A stretch of 64,000 bases of DNA from Xylona heveae TC161 (GCF_001619985.1 NW_017264194.1:1855511-1919510), one strand, 5' to 3'. Shown: positions 34,412-47,168, counted from the first letter of the stretch. Translations and numbers: made by a program. Notes: generated by a model from the sequence alone, not told the origin.

Positions 34412-35495
34412 ATGGCCATAGACACCTTGCTGTCCCGCCTGGGCGCTCAATGGGAGGATCCGGATGAAGGTGGAGTTGCATCTTCAGAAAATTATCGAGT
34501 AAAAGTCGAACAGAATAAATGCTAATGCTCTTGCGGCTTGAGCAGAGTCGTTCTTTCTCTTTTCGCATCCGATCCCGTCACAAAATCTTGGATTTGTCGA
34601 TCCAGATGCATCAAGCTTAGAACTTACTGTTGCTGGCCGAGATCTCACAATTCTTCAGTCGCCAACAATTCTCTCATCGAATCGTAGTGGAGGAACAACC
34701 GGTGCAGGTAGGCAAGCTCTCCCAGGTCCCATAGGAGTTATGGGATAGATCAAATTCAATGCTGATAAGCAACCGCATTCTCTAGTGGTGTGGAAAATTT
34801 CCCCTTTGTTCGCCGACTGGATTGCCTCTCCCCAGAATATATTATTCCAGACATCACTTCTTGATGCGAAATCCAATGTCCTGGAGTTAGGGTGCGGCAT
34901 CTCCGGCGTGGTCGGTCTGGCTCTTGCCCCCTTCATTGGAACATACGTTGCCACTGATCAGGCTTACGTCCTCAAACTTCTCAATCAGAATATTGAAGAG
35001 AATACGGAAGCCTCATCTCGCCCGACAAAAGCCCCTAAAAAGCGTCCCCAACCGAAGCCGTCGAAACACTCCGTTAGCCCAAGAGATTCCAAGACACCTC
35101 AAAAGAAGGTCAAGACAATGTCCTTGGACTGGGAGCTTGATGAATTCTCTGGACTATCTGAAATACTAGGTCAATCAAATCCTAACGCTCTTGACTCGGA
35201 CCAGCGCACAGGTCTCGATGCCGTTATTGCCTGCGATTGCATCTACAATGAAGCCCTTGTCGAGCCTTTGGTGCGTACTTGTGCTGAAGTCTGCAGCTTG
35301 AGGCAGGACGGCTCCACTCTTGCCCCCACACTATGCATTGTGGCACAACAGCTACGCTCACCTGACGTCTTTGAGGCATGGGCAGCTTGCTTTGACCGCT
35401 ATTTCAATGTTTGGCGCGTACCTGACGAACTGCTCACAGACGGTCTAAAAATGGGTTCAGGATATGTAGTACATCTGGGCATCCTTATAAGATGA
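34412..35495 (+). CDS. RKM5: Rkm5-like lysine methyltransferase (METTL21 family)
   Basis: A seven-beta-strand S-adenosylmethionine-dependent protein methyltransferase; yeast Rkm5 methylates ribosomal protein uL1. Exon 1 starts at MAIDTLLSRLGAQWED; using the GTGGAG donor it joins as DEESFFLFSHPIPSQNLGFVD. The next exon ends in SGGTTGA and the last runs from about 34785 to 35495. SAM-binding motif I is VLELGCGISGVVGLAL, followed by YVATDQAYVLKLLNQN (acidic residue of motif post-I), the linker with SLDWELDE, and AVIACDCIYNEALVEPLV (motif like DxxYxE of the METTL21 group). WKISPLFADWIASP is the typical lead-in. A Lys/Pro/Ser-rich insert (about residues 170-200) separates motifs. The non-consensus donor in exon 1 is the weak point. 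Confidence 0.85.
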
Positions 35496-35891
35496 AGACT
35501 GAAACTGCAACGCTTGGAGATCTTTGGTTTGACGCGGTGATAGTCATTGGTATACCTGACGTAAGAACATCTTTCCTGGATGGTTGGGATTTGGGACGCG
35601 TCCTCGTAAAATTTTGCTCTTTGTTTTAAACCATAATTGTGACATTAATGCTAAAGGACAAGGCAACCCGAAGATATCCAGCTTCGTCGGAAACAGGACT
35701 CCGCGAAAGACCATGCAAATACACACGCATAGACCCAGCGCGCTTTCCTTTCAACAAAGGTGCCTTGCTATCGTCGAATGAAAAGGAGCCGGAATACTGG
35801 TCTTGATCAGCATTAAAAGCCTCTTGGGGCTTGTACATAAATTCGAAACAGCATCGATGTTGGCTGGAGTCCAGATTTCCAGAATATCTCT
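35496..35891. other. Convergent 3' region
   Basis: Spacer between the RKM5-like gene and the AHC1-type gene; both 3' UTRs. A 92-codon minus frame at 35626-35904 overlaps the end of the AHC1-type gene and has no support. Confidence 0.5.
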
Positions 35892-38046
35892 CTAGCCCTC
35901 GCAAGCATGGACGAGTTCCTCATAGAAAGTGTTGTTGAACCGTACACACTTCAAATAATGGAATGAGAAATGGAAGGTCATCCTGTTATGTTCTTCCTGG
36001 AGGAGGGTTAGCCAGTCAAGGTTACTGAAATGAGATGAATTACATACGCCCGACATGATGGCTAACACGTCTGTGTTTGACATGTTCTTCACCGCCGAGT
36101 GAGTGCCGCAGAGTCCTGCGTCAAGTATGTAATCTTGGGCAGCAGTCTTGTCATTCTTGATGCGGCTGGTCCAGTAAGTCCTCTCTGGCTCGCCCACAAG
36201 GTGGTCCGCTGTCCGATGAGCCATCTTCTCCGGTTTCTTTGCAAGGCTATAATGACCTGCATACACCACCAAATTTTCGGTATCCTGTTTGAGAAAAACT
36301 GCAAATACCTTCTTAAGGTCGAAGGTTACCAGCGGTGCCCATGGGACTGTCATGGCACAATGCTGAGCCGGTTTAGTTGGCACAAAAGGGTGGATCTTCG
36401 GGTCAATCACCCAATATTCATCGCAGTCAACGACTTGATTTTCTTTCTTTGAGGCGGGGATTTTGTTGTATATTTTGGCTGGATGACCGCCGATGAAGTC
36501 GCAGAGTTGCTTTCGAGTGAACAGCTCCAACGACGCAAAGTCGTCACCCTTGATTGCAGTAGGGGACAGATCGTCAACCTCAGGAAGCGTTTTGAGGAAA
36601 GGCAGTGAAGGTCCATTGCTGGGACTGTCTCGGCTGAGAACTGTCTCTTGAGTGCCAATCTCCCCTCCACCGGCGTGCAGGTGGCTGGCGTCGATGGTCT
36701 CTTCAGGCTCCTCCTCTTCGTCTGACGAGTCATCAATGACCGAACCTATCCAGCCTCCGGGTGGAGCAGACGTCCGAACTGAGTCTCGCGACTTGACTGG
36801 CTGGTTCCTTTTCTCCACTTGTCGTTCAAGTCGGGTGACTGCATGCTCAGGTTTAACAGTCTCGCCGTATTTGATCAAGACCAGCACCTCGGGAACATCG
36901 ATCCGATGGATGACTTTGTTATGGTCGATGAATTGCTTCACCGACTCGAAGTGGATTTGGTGGCATCGGGAGCAGACAAGGTGCACAAATCTTTCTCCAC
37001 GCCTGTCCCAAAAGACGTTGATATTAAATCGATCGACCGCAATGGGATATCCTTTGGTCAGAATCCCGCCAGACGCCGATGGACCAGCAGCCACGCCAGA
37101 AATTTGTTGAAGAAGGCGTTGAATACGCGCGAGTTCCGAACGTTGCTTTGCCCCTTGCTCTTCAGAAACTGGAAGCTCAACGAGTTTTCCACCAGCGATG
37201 GAGACAAATTTGCCTGATCCTATCTCGAGCAGGATGTCTTCGAGACGTCCTTGGTAATTCTGGAGCTCTGCGATGACACTGACTACCTTCTACAACTCGA
37301 GAACCCCGTTAGTACTAGTCAACTTCATGATGATGTGCGGGTGGCATGGTCGAAGCTCCCGGCCTGGTGGATAAGGGCTGGGGCGAGAATGATCAACTTA
37401 CAGCGTGCTCGGTGTCGAGCCCATCCTTTTTCTCTTTGAATTTGAGATCCTGCTTGGCTCTTTCATGGAGGAGATCCATCCTCTCCAGGTCTTCTTTGAC
37501 TCGAGCGAGCTTAGTTTTGGCCCATTCGCCGTCAAGCTCGGCGATCTCTGCCTTCGTTCTGTCAACCTCACTGAGAAGGGCCCGCTGATGAGCTTTGAGA
37601 AGCGCCAAGGTGCCTTGAAGCTGATGCGGGCCTCCAGCGGACGCAGCCTCGGCCTCATCGATGTCCATCATGTCAGTATCGCACACAGCTGACTCGTTGT
37701 GCTGGAGTGGTTCAAACGAGGTAGGAATCTCAACTGAGTTCAACACCTCAGGTTCGATAGATTTCTCGTTCTTGACACTGACTAAACCCTCTGACTTAAA
37801 GGGCTCGTCGCTCTCCTTCGTGGCTTCAACTGATGGAATGACCTGTTCAAACTCAAATTGGAAATTGATTGGTGTCAAACGTCCCTCGTCTTGCACGATT
37901 GGCTGGTCGAATTCATCAAACGCAACGTACTCGGACGGCGAATGATGCCTCTCAGGGATAACGATCTCGAAAGGCCCGAATTGGCGATGTATCCCATAAG
38001 AGGGAGGAAATCCATAACTCCTCGTCCTGCCCTGCCAAACTGACAT
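35892..38046 (-). CDS. AHC1-type C2H2 zinc-finger chromatin protein
   Basis: Exon 1 is 37402-38046 (starts MSVWQGRTRSYGFPP) and exon 2 35892-37289; the joint EHA/KVVSVIAEL is in phase, giving up to 680 residues. Exon 1 encodes an acidic region and a long Lys/Glu coiled coil (about residues 150-212) that continues into QNYQGRLEDILLEI. The single zinc-finger-like motif is VCSRCHQIHFESVKQ then FIDHNKVIHRI: C-x2-C and H-x4/5-H, in the style of the AHC1-type finger. Yeast Ahc1 is a subunit of the ADA histone acetyltransferase complex; in animals the YEATS2-like ATAC subunit is the comparable part. I am confident it is a gene, less so of the complex. A perfect 51-base in-frame intron candidate lies at 35997-36047 (see findings), which would shorten the protein to 663 residues. 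Confidence 0.68.
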
Positions 38047-39220
38047 TTTCGTTTTGGCGTCCTTTTTTTCACTGTCCCTTCACTGTTCCCACTCAGTGAA
38101 TAACTTCCCTTGCCTGCTGAATTTGCCCGCAGAAGCGTACTACTGTTTTCTTCTCTATTTGTGCTCGAGGGCCTTGGAATGAAAGTATTCTCAAAGTCCA
38201 ACTGCGTCTGGTGCTTGCGATTTTCAGAGGAGCGTTGATGGTGTGTTATGGTGTGACTTGACTCTCTCACGGATGGATGAAGACGCGGGAACGTCTTGTG
38301 GCTGGGACATTCTGGCTACTTTATTACTTTCCCTCTTTCTTTCTTGTTTTTTTTTTGGGGAGCAGGGCAAAATATTCACTGTTTGGGCTCGTCAAGAGAC
38401 ATCATGCCTCTTGACAAGGCTGAACTAGCTGTGTACCTGTTTGTGTGTGTGTCAATGTTCAGTGAATGACTGCATGATGAAACATGTGCACGTCCATGAA
38501 CTGAAAGGAACAATACCATAGTGAGAAATCACTGATTCACAACAGAGTTGAAGAACAGATTAATAGATAGAGAATAGATTTGGGGTATTCGTCACATACT
38601 GTCTATGCTATGGCGAGACGCATACTTTTTGAGAACCTGAGATAAATTTGCCAGAAGAGTTTTGGGAATACTGACCTTGTCATTGGAAGAGCGTTTCCCT
38701 GTGAGAAGCAATAGTTGATCATATTCCATACTAAAAGACTGTTGGCAGATGAGATTGATATGCACAGGAGGACAAATTGATTGATTCATGCTAGATATGT
38801 TTAATAGGTTCGTGTATCGAGCAATATACGGCCATCTGCGCCCCAACGCCCAACGCGTAAACAATATGTCTCCTCCCCGGCGACGAGAAATATAAATATG
38901 AAAGAATAAATGTAGTAGTAGTGTAGAAGGGCACGAAAGAAAAATAGAAAAGAAAAAGAAGAGAAAGAGAAAAGGGGGGAATAGAGCGATATATGGAATT
39001 AGATTGTGCGCGGTGAAGAAACCGGGGGAGCGCTCAAGTCGACGTTTGGAATCCCAAATTAACCAATCAACAGAAACCGGCCGAATTCCATTTATGCCCT
39101 TTTGCGAATTGCCAAACTCCTCGCATGATCATCACTTGTAATGACTCCGTGTTTGCGATTCTGACGGGGGGTTTTTTGGTCGCCAAACTGGAAATCTTGG
39201 TAGGCAAATGATGAAAGTGT
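38047..39220. other. Intergenic, promoter of AHC1-type gene
   Basis: About 1.2 kb with T-rich runs (near 38337-38357) and A/G-rich sequence at 38935-38980. Frames are short and without domains. It includes the 3' UTR of ROT1. Confidence 0.45.
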
Positions 39221-40251
39221 TTAAAAATAAAAGTATGTTGCACCGCCGAGGGCAGTCATTCCCAAGCCGACCCACCAGATCGACTCGGCGGTGGTTGAGC
39301 CCTTTGGCTTTTTCAGCGACATGTACTCAAGGGGAGGCGCCGAATCTCCGAGGGCACGCTTCAGTTTGCTCTTCGAGGTTGACGTGGATTTTGCCCCGCT
39401 TGAAGTTGGCGTCGGATTCAAAGTCTGAGTCGGCAGCATCTGAGGGGGGCTGTACACGAGGTACATTGGGTTCACCGGGCTGCCGTCGAATTGATACAAG
39501 TTGAGTCGCTGGACGTTGTGGTAGCGATCAAGAACAACTTCATATTTCTGCGTTGTGAGGAATGCAAATGTTAGAAAAAACAAGAGAACCGTAGGCGCAA
39601 GCACAGAACAAAAATCCAACAGACTGAATCAACATACCTTGAAGAGCTCGGTTTGGTTATAACGAATGTAAGTAGAATATCCACTGTTGCAAGGATCGGA
39701 AAGCAGTTGGCGGCCATCCACGGCGATAGGCGTCAGGATTAAAGATCCATTGTCCACCTTAGTGTACTGTCCATGCTGCCATTGCATGATACCTTTGGGG
39801 CAAGAGGGGTTTTGGGCTTCATGGGAGTCAGCCATCAGTTGAGATCAGTGACCACGGGAAGAGTGTCAACGCACGATTCGCAATTGCCCGATAATACGCT
39901 TCCTCATACCAGCCGTCATCGGTGAACGAGTATGAAATACCGGTAAGGTCTGGTTCGATCAATCGGTCGCTGACCGGGTTGTAAAATGCCTATATGCGCA
40001 TATCCTGTCAGTAACTGCACACACTTCAAACTGAATATTCCCAAGAAGCACTCGATCCGTGTCGAAGCGCTTTCACTAAGATTATATCTGCGGGCGGCTC
40101 GTTGAGTTTGAATCTGTTCACATACCGGACCAGTGACAACTTTGCCCGATTTCGTTGACCAAGTTCCCGTCAACTGCGAGTCAACGGCGGCTGAGGCCAC
40201 CGCGACGAGCATCGCTCCTGCGGCCAGGATAGACTTGAACGACCGATGCAT
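39221..40251 (-). CDS. ROT1: Rot1 ER chaperone
   Basis: Rot1 is an essential ER membrane chaperone needed for beta-1,6-glucan synthesis and O-mannosylation of cell-wall proteins. Four exons join in phase: signal peptide [21 protein letters not shown] then [36 protein letters not shown] with [37 protein letters not shown] through [13 protein letters not shown]; and [19 protein letters not shown] to the end. TGTWSTKSG and FYNPVxDxLIEP are hallmarks of the family. The C terminus has one membrane helix ([19 protein letters not shown]) ending the protein, preceded by a Ser/Thr/Pro-rich stalk. An upstream in-frame ATG at 40260 would add three residues. Confidence 0.95.
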
Positions 40252-40260
40252 GTTGGGCAT

Positions 40261-41245
40261 GCGACAGAGGCTGAATGAGCGTCGTTGAGGTCGGCCGTAC
40301 AACCGATAAATCCTTTTTTCTAAACGAACGTTGGAGAATAGTTGTGAGAAAGCAGGTTTAGGAATTAGGGATCGGAAGGAGGGCCAAGGGCGATGGTTTC
40401 GTTCCTTGGTTAAGATTGGAGGCGAAGATACGGAGAAATGGGGCAACAGTACTTGTCCCATCAAGCGTGGAGGGAAGACGTGGAGCGTACCGGGTACTTT
40501 TGAGACGTGAGTTTAGAAGCGGTGCTATTATTATAGACTTTTGCCATCCCACTCGCTGTATTCGTCACCGGGTATCCGCAAAGGGGAAGTCCAGGGGTAC
40601 ACACTCTGGTCTTCTAGACATGACGCAGTGAGAGATCTTATTCATATACACAACAATTCCTCGTCGTTTGATCCTCTCCAAAATCATTTGGATAATCTAG
40701 ACTGAAAACAAATTATGAATTTTCAACTGCAGCGGATCCAGTATTACATTTCTCGATGCTGCTCTTATGCTTGGAATTTGAAAACAGTTCAAGTGCCTGT
40801 ATAATTTCCCCCCTGTAATTCGTTAGTGCCTGGTGAGCAAATGCCTAGACCACATTCGGCATTAAATGCAAGATTCTTAGAGGTACTCAGAAGGGTGATC
40901 TTTCATAGTACGCAGCAAATGTATCCCAAAGGTTCCCTGATTTTGGACCCTGTTCCGCGGCCACTGCTCCCCACAAGTCATATCCCAGCAACATTCTGAT
41001 GCACGAGTTGCCCCAGACGTGTAAACGTGGAGATCGTATATCCGTATTGTTGCTGCTATAGTCGACAACTATAATCCCGAGGCAATATCACAAACAACGA
41101 TTCAGGCTTGCCACTCACAAAACTACCCTTCAAGGGTCTGCCTTCTATCCTATACGCCGTGGGGCTGAAAAGGAAGAGCTCTGCGGTTGCAATTCAGCAC
41201 ATCGCCCACCACAAGAGCTTTGTCAGGTAGCCGCCCGCTTGTACA
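40261..41245. other. Divergent promoter region ROT1 / FAU1
   Basis: About 1 kb. A 63-codon minus frame at 40877-41068 has no recognisable content. No repeats or RNA genes. Confidence 0.45.
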
Positions 41246-42086
41246 ATGGCAACTCTTAAGATCGCAAAGCGTGAACTGCGCCAGCAGATACGCAAAACCC
41301 TCTCCTCACTATCTCCGGAATCTGTTACGAGTCAATGTGTGTAGGTGGAGTACCGACCCAGTCAAAGGCAGCTATGCTAATTTGTATCCAGCCGGTAACG
41401 TCTTCAACACGCTCACCCAGTTGCCCGAATACAAATCAGCCAAACGGATCGGTATCTATCTTTCCATGCCCAGTGGTGAAATTGACACTGCACCAATAGT
41501 ACTTGACGCTTTGCAAGCGGGAAAGACCGTCTTCGTCCCATATACGTATAACCACACGGCACAAAGTGGGCAGACAGTATCTTTAATGGACATGCTTTCA
41601 TTACACTCCCTCACAGATTACCAGTCACTTCAGCCAGACAACTGGGGTATTCCGACCCCTTCGAAAGACTCAATAGCGGGACGACAAAACTGTCTTGGAG
41701 ATTTAGGAAGGCTGCCTGCAGATCGGGTTGGAATTGAACAAGGAAAGGGAGGTTTGGATTTCCTAGTTATGCCAGGAATGGCCTTTGATACGAAATTGGG
41801 CCGCTTAGGGCATGGAAAAGGATTCTATGACATGTTCTTACAAAAAATGAATGAGAACCAAAAGTCCAAGCTTGGAGAAAATGCGAAGATGCCATTACTG
41901 AGTAGGTCACGAAAACTCTCCTTTTGAAAAAATACACTACTAATCATAGTTGCTCGACAAGTCGGCCTATCCCTCAAGGAACAACTGCTGCCCGAGGAAC
42001 AGGAAGTGCCGAAAGACTCGACTGACTGGCTCCTAGATGGCCTGATTGTCGGTGACGGGAGAGTTCTTGGACCACGTGAACATTGA
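41246..42086 (+). CDS. FAU1: 5-formyltetrahydrofolate cyclo-ligase
   Basis: Converts 5-formyl-THF to 5,10-methenyl-THF with ATP, the only route out of the 5-formyl-folate store. Exon 1 is 41246-41336 (MATLKIAKRELRQQIRKTL), exon 2 runs from 41392 to about 41901, and exon 3 begins at the TTGCTCG after CATAG. The joints read TSQSGNVFNTL and MPLLIARQVGLSLKEQLLP. Family motifs are AKRIGIYLSMPSGEIDT (folate side), VFVPYTY, WGIPTP and the ATP/phosphate loop LVMPGMAFDTKLGRLGHGKG followed by FYD. The protein ends GDGRVLGPREH. About 240 residues is normal. SmE lies tail to tail, 131 bases away. Confidence 0.95.
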
Positions 42087-42217
42087 TTTTCTGAGAAAAT
42101 TTCTTTCAAAGTAATGGCCGACCAGCAAAAAGACCTTTTTCAAGCGCCCGAACGCAGAATATGTCATCCAATTAATCCACCTGGACCCGTGAGAAAGAAG
42201 AAAAATATTGCGAAATT

Positions 42218-42620
42218 CTAGCCTTGTAGACTTTGGATTAAAGAAACATTATCGCCCTTGAGCAATATTTGCCCTAAGCCACCATTAGTGTATTTCGGGG
42301 TGAAGGCTGCGCCAGGGTCTGAGTATTACCAAGCTCCCTTCTTGACTCCTCTTCTGATTTTGTCGCCAGCTTCACTTCCACTGCATCATCGATGACGAGG
42401 TTCATGAACTCATCGAAACCCTGTGGCCAGACGTTAACATTTGATCGAAGAATGAGCACACCTTTATGAAGAGCCTTACCCGGATCTTTCCTTCTATCCT
42501 GATGGCAAGCTGCTCATAGAGCCAGATCGAAACGGTTGAGTGCTGTTGGAGGAGTTTGAAAATGAAGTTGATGGGCGGCAATAGAACCTTGCGCGCACCG
42601 CCTCCGCCGCGACCAGACAT
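42218..42620 (-). CDS. SME1: Spliceosomal Sm protein E
   Basis: One of the seven Sm ring proteins of U1, U2, U4 and U5 snRNPs. Three exons, 42480-42620, 42330-42420 and 42218-42273, sum to 288 bases and 95 residues. The Sm1 motif spans the first joint: VSIWLYEQLAIRIEGKIR/GFDEFMNLVIDDAVEV. The Sm2 motif is in exon 3: GQILLKGDNVSLIQ. The N terminus MSGRGGGGARKVLLPPINFI is glycine-rich as in other fungal SmE. All positions that contact U-rich RNA (loop after MNLVIDD, KGDN) are intact. The 428-base gap to MTR10 is a divergent promoter. Confidence 0.97.
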
Positions 42621-43048
42621 TGTAAATGGAGTATAGAAGATGTAAGAGCAATAAAAGGTATTAAAAAAAGAGAGATGGAGGTTGGGGCGCAGGACGAGAA
42701 GCGGTAACGTTCAATCAGTGGATTTCCTTTGCTTCAAAGTAGCTCTGTTTCATTGATTGTTCGCTCGACGTTTGCGATTGCCGCTTTGTCGTTGCCGGGT
42801 AACCGGATGTTTGCCTGTGACCGGTGGGTTTGGCGGGGCGAAGTTTTGGGTAAAGCCGATCGTCATACAACAGCAATAACAATTTCAAACAACGTCCCGA
42901 ACGTTTGCACAATTTCTTGTGCAATTTCTCATTTCATTGGATTTACTGTCTATTAATCCTCTTTTGATGGTGAACTGTTATTCTTCTCCTGGTTAACCTT
43001 GAACTTGCGCATCATTTGTTGTCCCTTTTTCTTTCATTGCAGCCCACT
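42621..43048. promoter_or_regulatory. Divergent promoter SME1 / MTR10
   Basis: Holds both promoters. CTTTCATTGCAG ends seven bases before the MTR10 start and looks like a 5' UTR intron acceptor. Confidence 0.5.
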
Positions 43049-46000
43049 ATGGCTACCAATGGAGCTGCTGCGCAAGAGGCGTTTGCGCCTGTATTGACGG
43101 CTCTGGCAACAATGCAAGGGAATGTCTCCCGCTCTCAAAAAGCACAAGCACATGAGTTCCTTGAGAAGTTCCAGAAATCAGTAAGCGACCGAGCTCTTTT
43201 TTACTTCCAATGCGGCGCAAGTTGACTTACGATGATCGTTAGCCGGAAGCTTGGACTACTACCATTGCCTTGCTGCAATCGACAGACGCATCACCCGAAT
43301 CGAAGCTGTTTTCAGCTACTACATTGAAGGGAAAAGTAAGTGGGAGCTATCAGCGTCAACTTGCTGGTACTATTAGAGGCTGACAGCTCCCAGATCACGT
43401 ATGATATAGAGCAGCTCCCGCGCGAGACGCTGCCAGCGCTCCGTGACTCTTTGTTGTCACTTCTTACAAGCTATCGAGCTGGTCCTCGACCAGTACGCAT
43501 ACAACTCTGCGTCTGTCTTGCAAATTTGGCCATATTCATGCTGGAATGGAAAAACGTCTTGCAAACTATCGTCGCGACTCTAGGGACTGAAGCGGAGAAT
43601 TTGTCCTGTATCCTGGATTTCCTTCGTGTTTTACCAGAAGAAGTTACAGAAGGAAGGAAAATACATTTAACGGTATGCGGGATCAAATTCGGATGACCCT
43701 TTACGGAAATATGAATTTCATTCGGTCGGGTTACACAATTCTGACAAGAAGTCTATTCAGGAAGATGAGCTTGCTCAGAGGACAAAGGAGCTGCTCGAAG
43801 ATAATGCAGGACAGGTGCTAAACCTTCTTGGTCAATATTCACAATCATCCGGTATGCTAATGATTGTCCTGCTTCATCGTTGTCTACGATGAGTATGAGC
43901 TGACACAGTTTTATCAGAATCGGCAGCAACGAACCCGCAGCTCCTGGAGTGTATCACGTCATGGCTTCGAGAAGTGCCCATATCCGATATTGTCCAGTCG
44001 CCTCTGCTAGACATTGTTGTCAACGCTCTCTCAGTAGATGATTCATTTGAATCAGCAGTAGAATGCATGTGCGCCATTTTCAAAGAGACCCGAGATGTGG
44101 ATGAGACGCTCGGTGTTATCCAAACGCTTTACCCTCGGGTAGTCGCCCTTCGACCCAAGATCGCGCAGGCCGCTGAAGAGGAGGATCTGGAAATGTTCAA
44201 GGGCGTGACTAGACTGTTCGCGGAGGCTGGAGAGGCCTGGGTGGTGCTCATTGCACGTTTGCCCAGTCAGTTCCGAGGCCTCGTTGAGGCCGTTCTTGAG
44301 TGCGCTGCACGAGATAAAGATCGGGAAAGCATATCGCTCACCTTCCTCTTTTGGTACGAATTGAAGCAATATCTCACGCTGGAAAAGTACATCCAAGCGC
44401 GCATGGAGTATGCCGACATTTACTCAAAGCTCGTCGACATTATGGTCAAACATCTCGAATTTCCTCGACCTGAAGGTGGCAATGACACCGATCTCTTTGA
44501 TGGTGACCGTGAACAGGAAGAAAAATTCCGGCAATTCCGCCACCAAATGGGAGACGTGCTCAAAGACTGCTGCGAAGTCATTGGCGTTACTGAGTGCTTG
44601 GGGAAGGCGTTCCAACTCATCCAACAATGGGTGTCCAAATATGCCTCTCAGGCAACGGATACGAATGTCCCGCATTGGCAGGAGCTGGAGGCGCCCTTGT
44701 TCAGTATGAGAGCCATGGGTCGAATGGTTTCTAGTGAGGAGAGCCATGTATTGCCGCAGGTAATGCCGCTTTTGGTGCAAATCCCTTCGCATGAAAAGGT
44801 TCGCTTCCAAGCAATCATGGCCCTCGCCCGTTACACTGAATGGACCGCCGAGCACCCCGAATTCTTGGAATCACAACTACAGTATATCATTGCTGGGTTC
44901 CAGCACCCCTCCAAGGAAGTTGTCCGCGCCTCAGCCTTGGCTTTGAGGTACTTTTGCAATGATTGCAAGGACCTTCTCAAGGACCATGTCACCCAATTGC
45001 AGAGTTTTTATGAATCTGTGATTGACAAGTTGCCGACGGCCAGTCAGGAGGAAGTCACAGAGGGTGTAGCGTCAGTCGTATCTGCGCAGCCTGTCGATAA
45101 GGTCTACCAGACATTTAAGCTGTACTGCGACCCTCTTATGACTAGATTAATGCACTTGGCCAACCATGCACATGATGAAAAGGGCAAGCTCGCTGTTGCA
45201 GGTATACTCCACACCAGAAATTATTTTGTTCGCGAACTGTCACAATCTAACATCCATCACAGATCATTTGCAACTGATTACCATTTTTGTTCAATGGGTC
45301 CAACCATATGTCTCCCCGTCAGAGGCGAATCCAGCAGTAAAATACTGCCAGGAAATCTTCCCCGTGCTTGCTACCATCTCCGACAACTTCACAACCTTTC
45401 CACCCATTCTCGAGCGAGTGTGCCGATGCTGGAGGCATATGGTTTTGTCTTACCGGACAGCAATCTCGCCGATGCTGCCGGCTCTCGCAGATAAATTAGC
45501 TTCCGGCTTTGCCGCCTCAAAACAAGGTTGCTTCCTTTGGGCAACAGACTCTATTGTTCGCGAATTTGCAGAGGGCGCAGAATTCGTCGATCAAACGACA
45601 ACAGACGCTATATTCCAATTCTTCGAACAACAAGCCGTCACCTTCTTCCGCGCGCTCAATGACTTGCCGCCCGAGGACCTTCCTGATGGTAAGTCAAAAG
45701 GCCCGAGGCTCTTTTAGAAGTGAATAGATTGACTTACGTCTTTGCCAGTCATCGAGGACTTCTTCCGACTCCTCATCGATGCTTTGCTCTACTATCCCTA
45801 TAAATTCATCCCCTCTGCGCTTACCACCCATATTCTTTCTGCCGCCCTTACTGCTTTGACTTTGCAACAAGTCGAACCGCTTGCAGCCACGTTGCACTTC
45901 CTCCGAGACTTGCTCGCATATGGCTCAGAGACACCACCTGGTTCCAGCTTCGACACTGCCGGAAGCACCACCACCAACCCGCCAGAGATTCGTGCCGCTG

Positions 46001-46509
46001 TCAAGCAGCTTTTCCTCGCACATGGCGATGAAATGGTGAAGAGACTGCTGACAGGCATGATGTTCCATTTCCCCAAGGATTCAATTCCCGATGCTTCAGG
46101 TGCCTTGCTCGGTCTGTTTGAGCTCTTGCCCACAGAAGTTGCCATTTGGATCAAACAAACAGTCGAGCTGTTGCCGCAAGGTAGCGTTAGCCCACAAGAG
46201 ACCGAGCGTCTCATGAATGGAATTTCCCAGTAAGTCCTTCTCCGTTGTCTGGTTACCTCTGAAATATATAAAGTTAACCAGAGCAAAACCACAGGAGGAT
46301 CCAAAGTGGAGAGCTACGGAAATTGCGAGTCCTCATACAAGGTAAGCAGGTTGCACAGAACTCTTCTGTTCCAATATTTGCCATTCTTGAGTACCACCAT
46401 GCTAAAACCTTTCTGTTCAGACTTTACCACCTCCTACCGCCGACGTAATGTCGCACCTAGAGAAGGTCTGGGCCGCCTTGCCGCATCACGGTTTTCTTAC
46501 AGCGGATAA
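43049..46509 (+). CDS. MTR10: Karyopherin Mtr10 (transportin-SR-like)
   Basis: A nuclear import receptor of the importin-beta family; yeast Mtr10 carries the SR-like mRNA protein Npl3 and takes part in tRNA retrograde import. The gene is split into about nine exons, starting MATNGAAAQEAFAPVLTAL. Hallmarks are QKAQAHEFLEKFQKS joined to PEAWTTTIALLQ, KLFSATTLKGK, a long 43974-45200 exon of helical HEAT repeats (for example AFQLIQQWVSKYASQ, MPLLVQIPSHEKVRFQ, ASALALRYFCNDCK), LADKLASGFAASKQGCFLW and the C terminus DFTTSYRRRNVAPREGLGRL joined after RIQSGELRKLRVLIQ. A RanGTP-binding N-terminal arch is expected. The start codon lies seven bases after a good acceptor, so a 5' UTR intron is likely. 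Confidence 0.94.
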
Positions 46510-46739
46510 AAGCTGTCCTGGATTATTTCCCGTCATTCTTCCTCTTTTTTTCCTCGACAGCTACACAACCCCCTCGGCTTTTCTCTTGCTTCTTTTGATA
46601 ATATAATTTACTTTCTAGTAAATTTATTTTATTTTATTGTGTGTGTGTCTGTGTGTGCTTTTTCCCCTCACAGATTTTTCATTGAATGACATTTAAACCT
46701 CTTTGCCCTTTCTTTTCCCCATTTCTTTGATAGAAGGTT

Positions 46740-46812
46740 TTCTTTTCCTTTCCTTTTCCTTTTCCTTTTCATTCTGATTTTATTCTATTTCCCTTTTCCT
46801 TTTCCTTCTTAT
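46740..46812 (+). repeat. CCTTTT-type pyrimidine repeat
   Basis: Imperfect runs of TTTTCC/CCTTTT hexamers, polypyrimidine on the plus strand, directly after the MTR10 coding end region. Confidence 0.85.
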
Positions 46813-47168
46813 CTTTATTTTGATTCTTCACAAACCCCCACGAGCAAAAAGAGCTTGTACCCTAAAAAACAAACAATCAAACAAACAAAGATGAAATCTT
46901 ACCTCAGTGGCACTGGCATCCTTGCCACACAAGTCAATAGACGCACTAAAATTGTCCTCTACTTTTTCATGTCCTCTGTGGGAAATTGGCAGAATGACAA
47001 TGTCTCTATGCTTAGCCACAGCTTATTGCAAACAATGTGATGTGTAGTAACATGTAGTGGAAACCAGAAGAAGCGTATACAGTATGTATTTGATTCATTC
47101 ATCTTTTTTTTTTTTTGGTCTTTCCTTTTGCGAAGGAAATGGTGGATGTGCTTGTCTATCTGCCTCTC

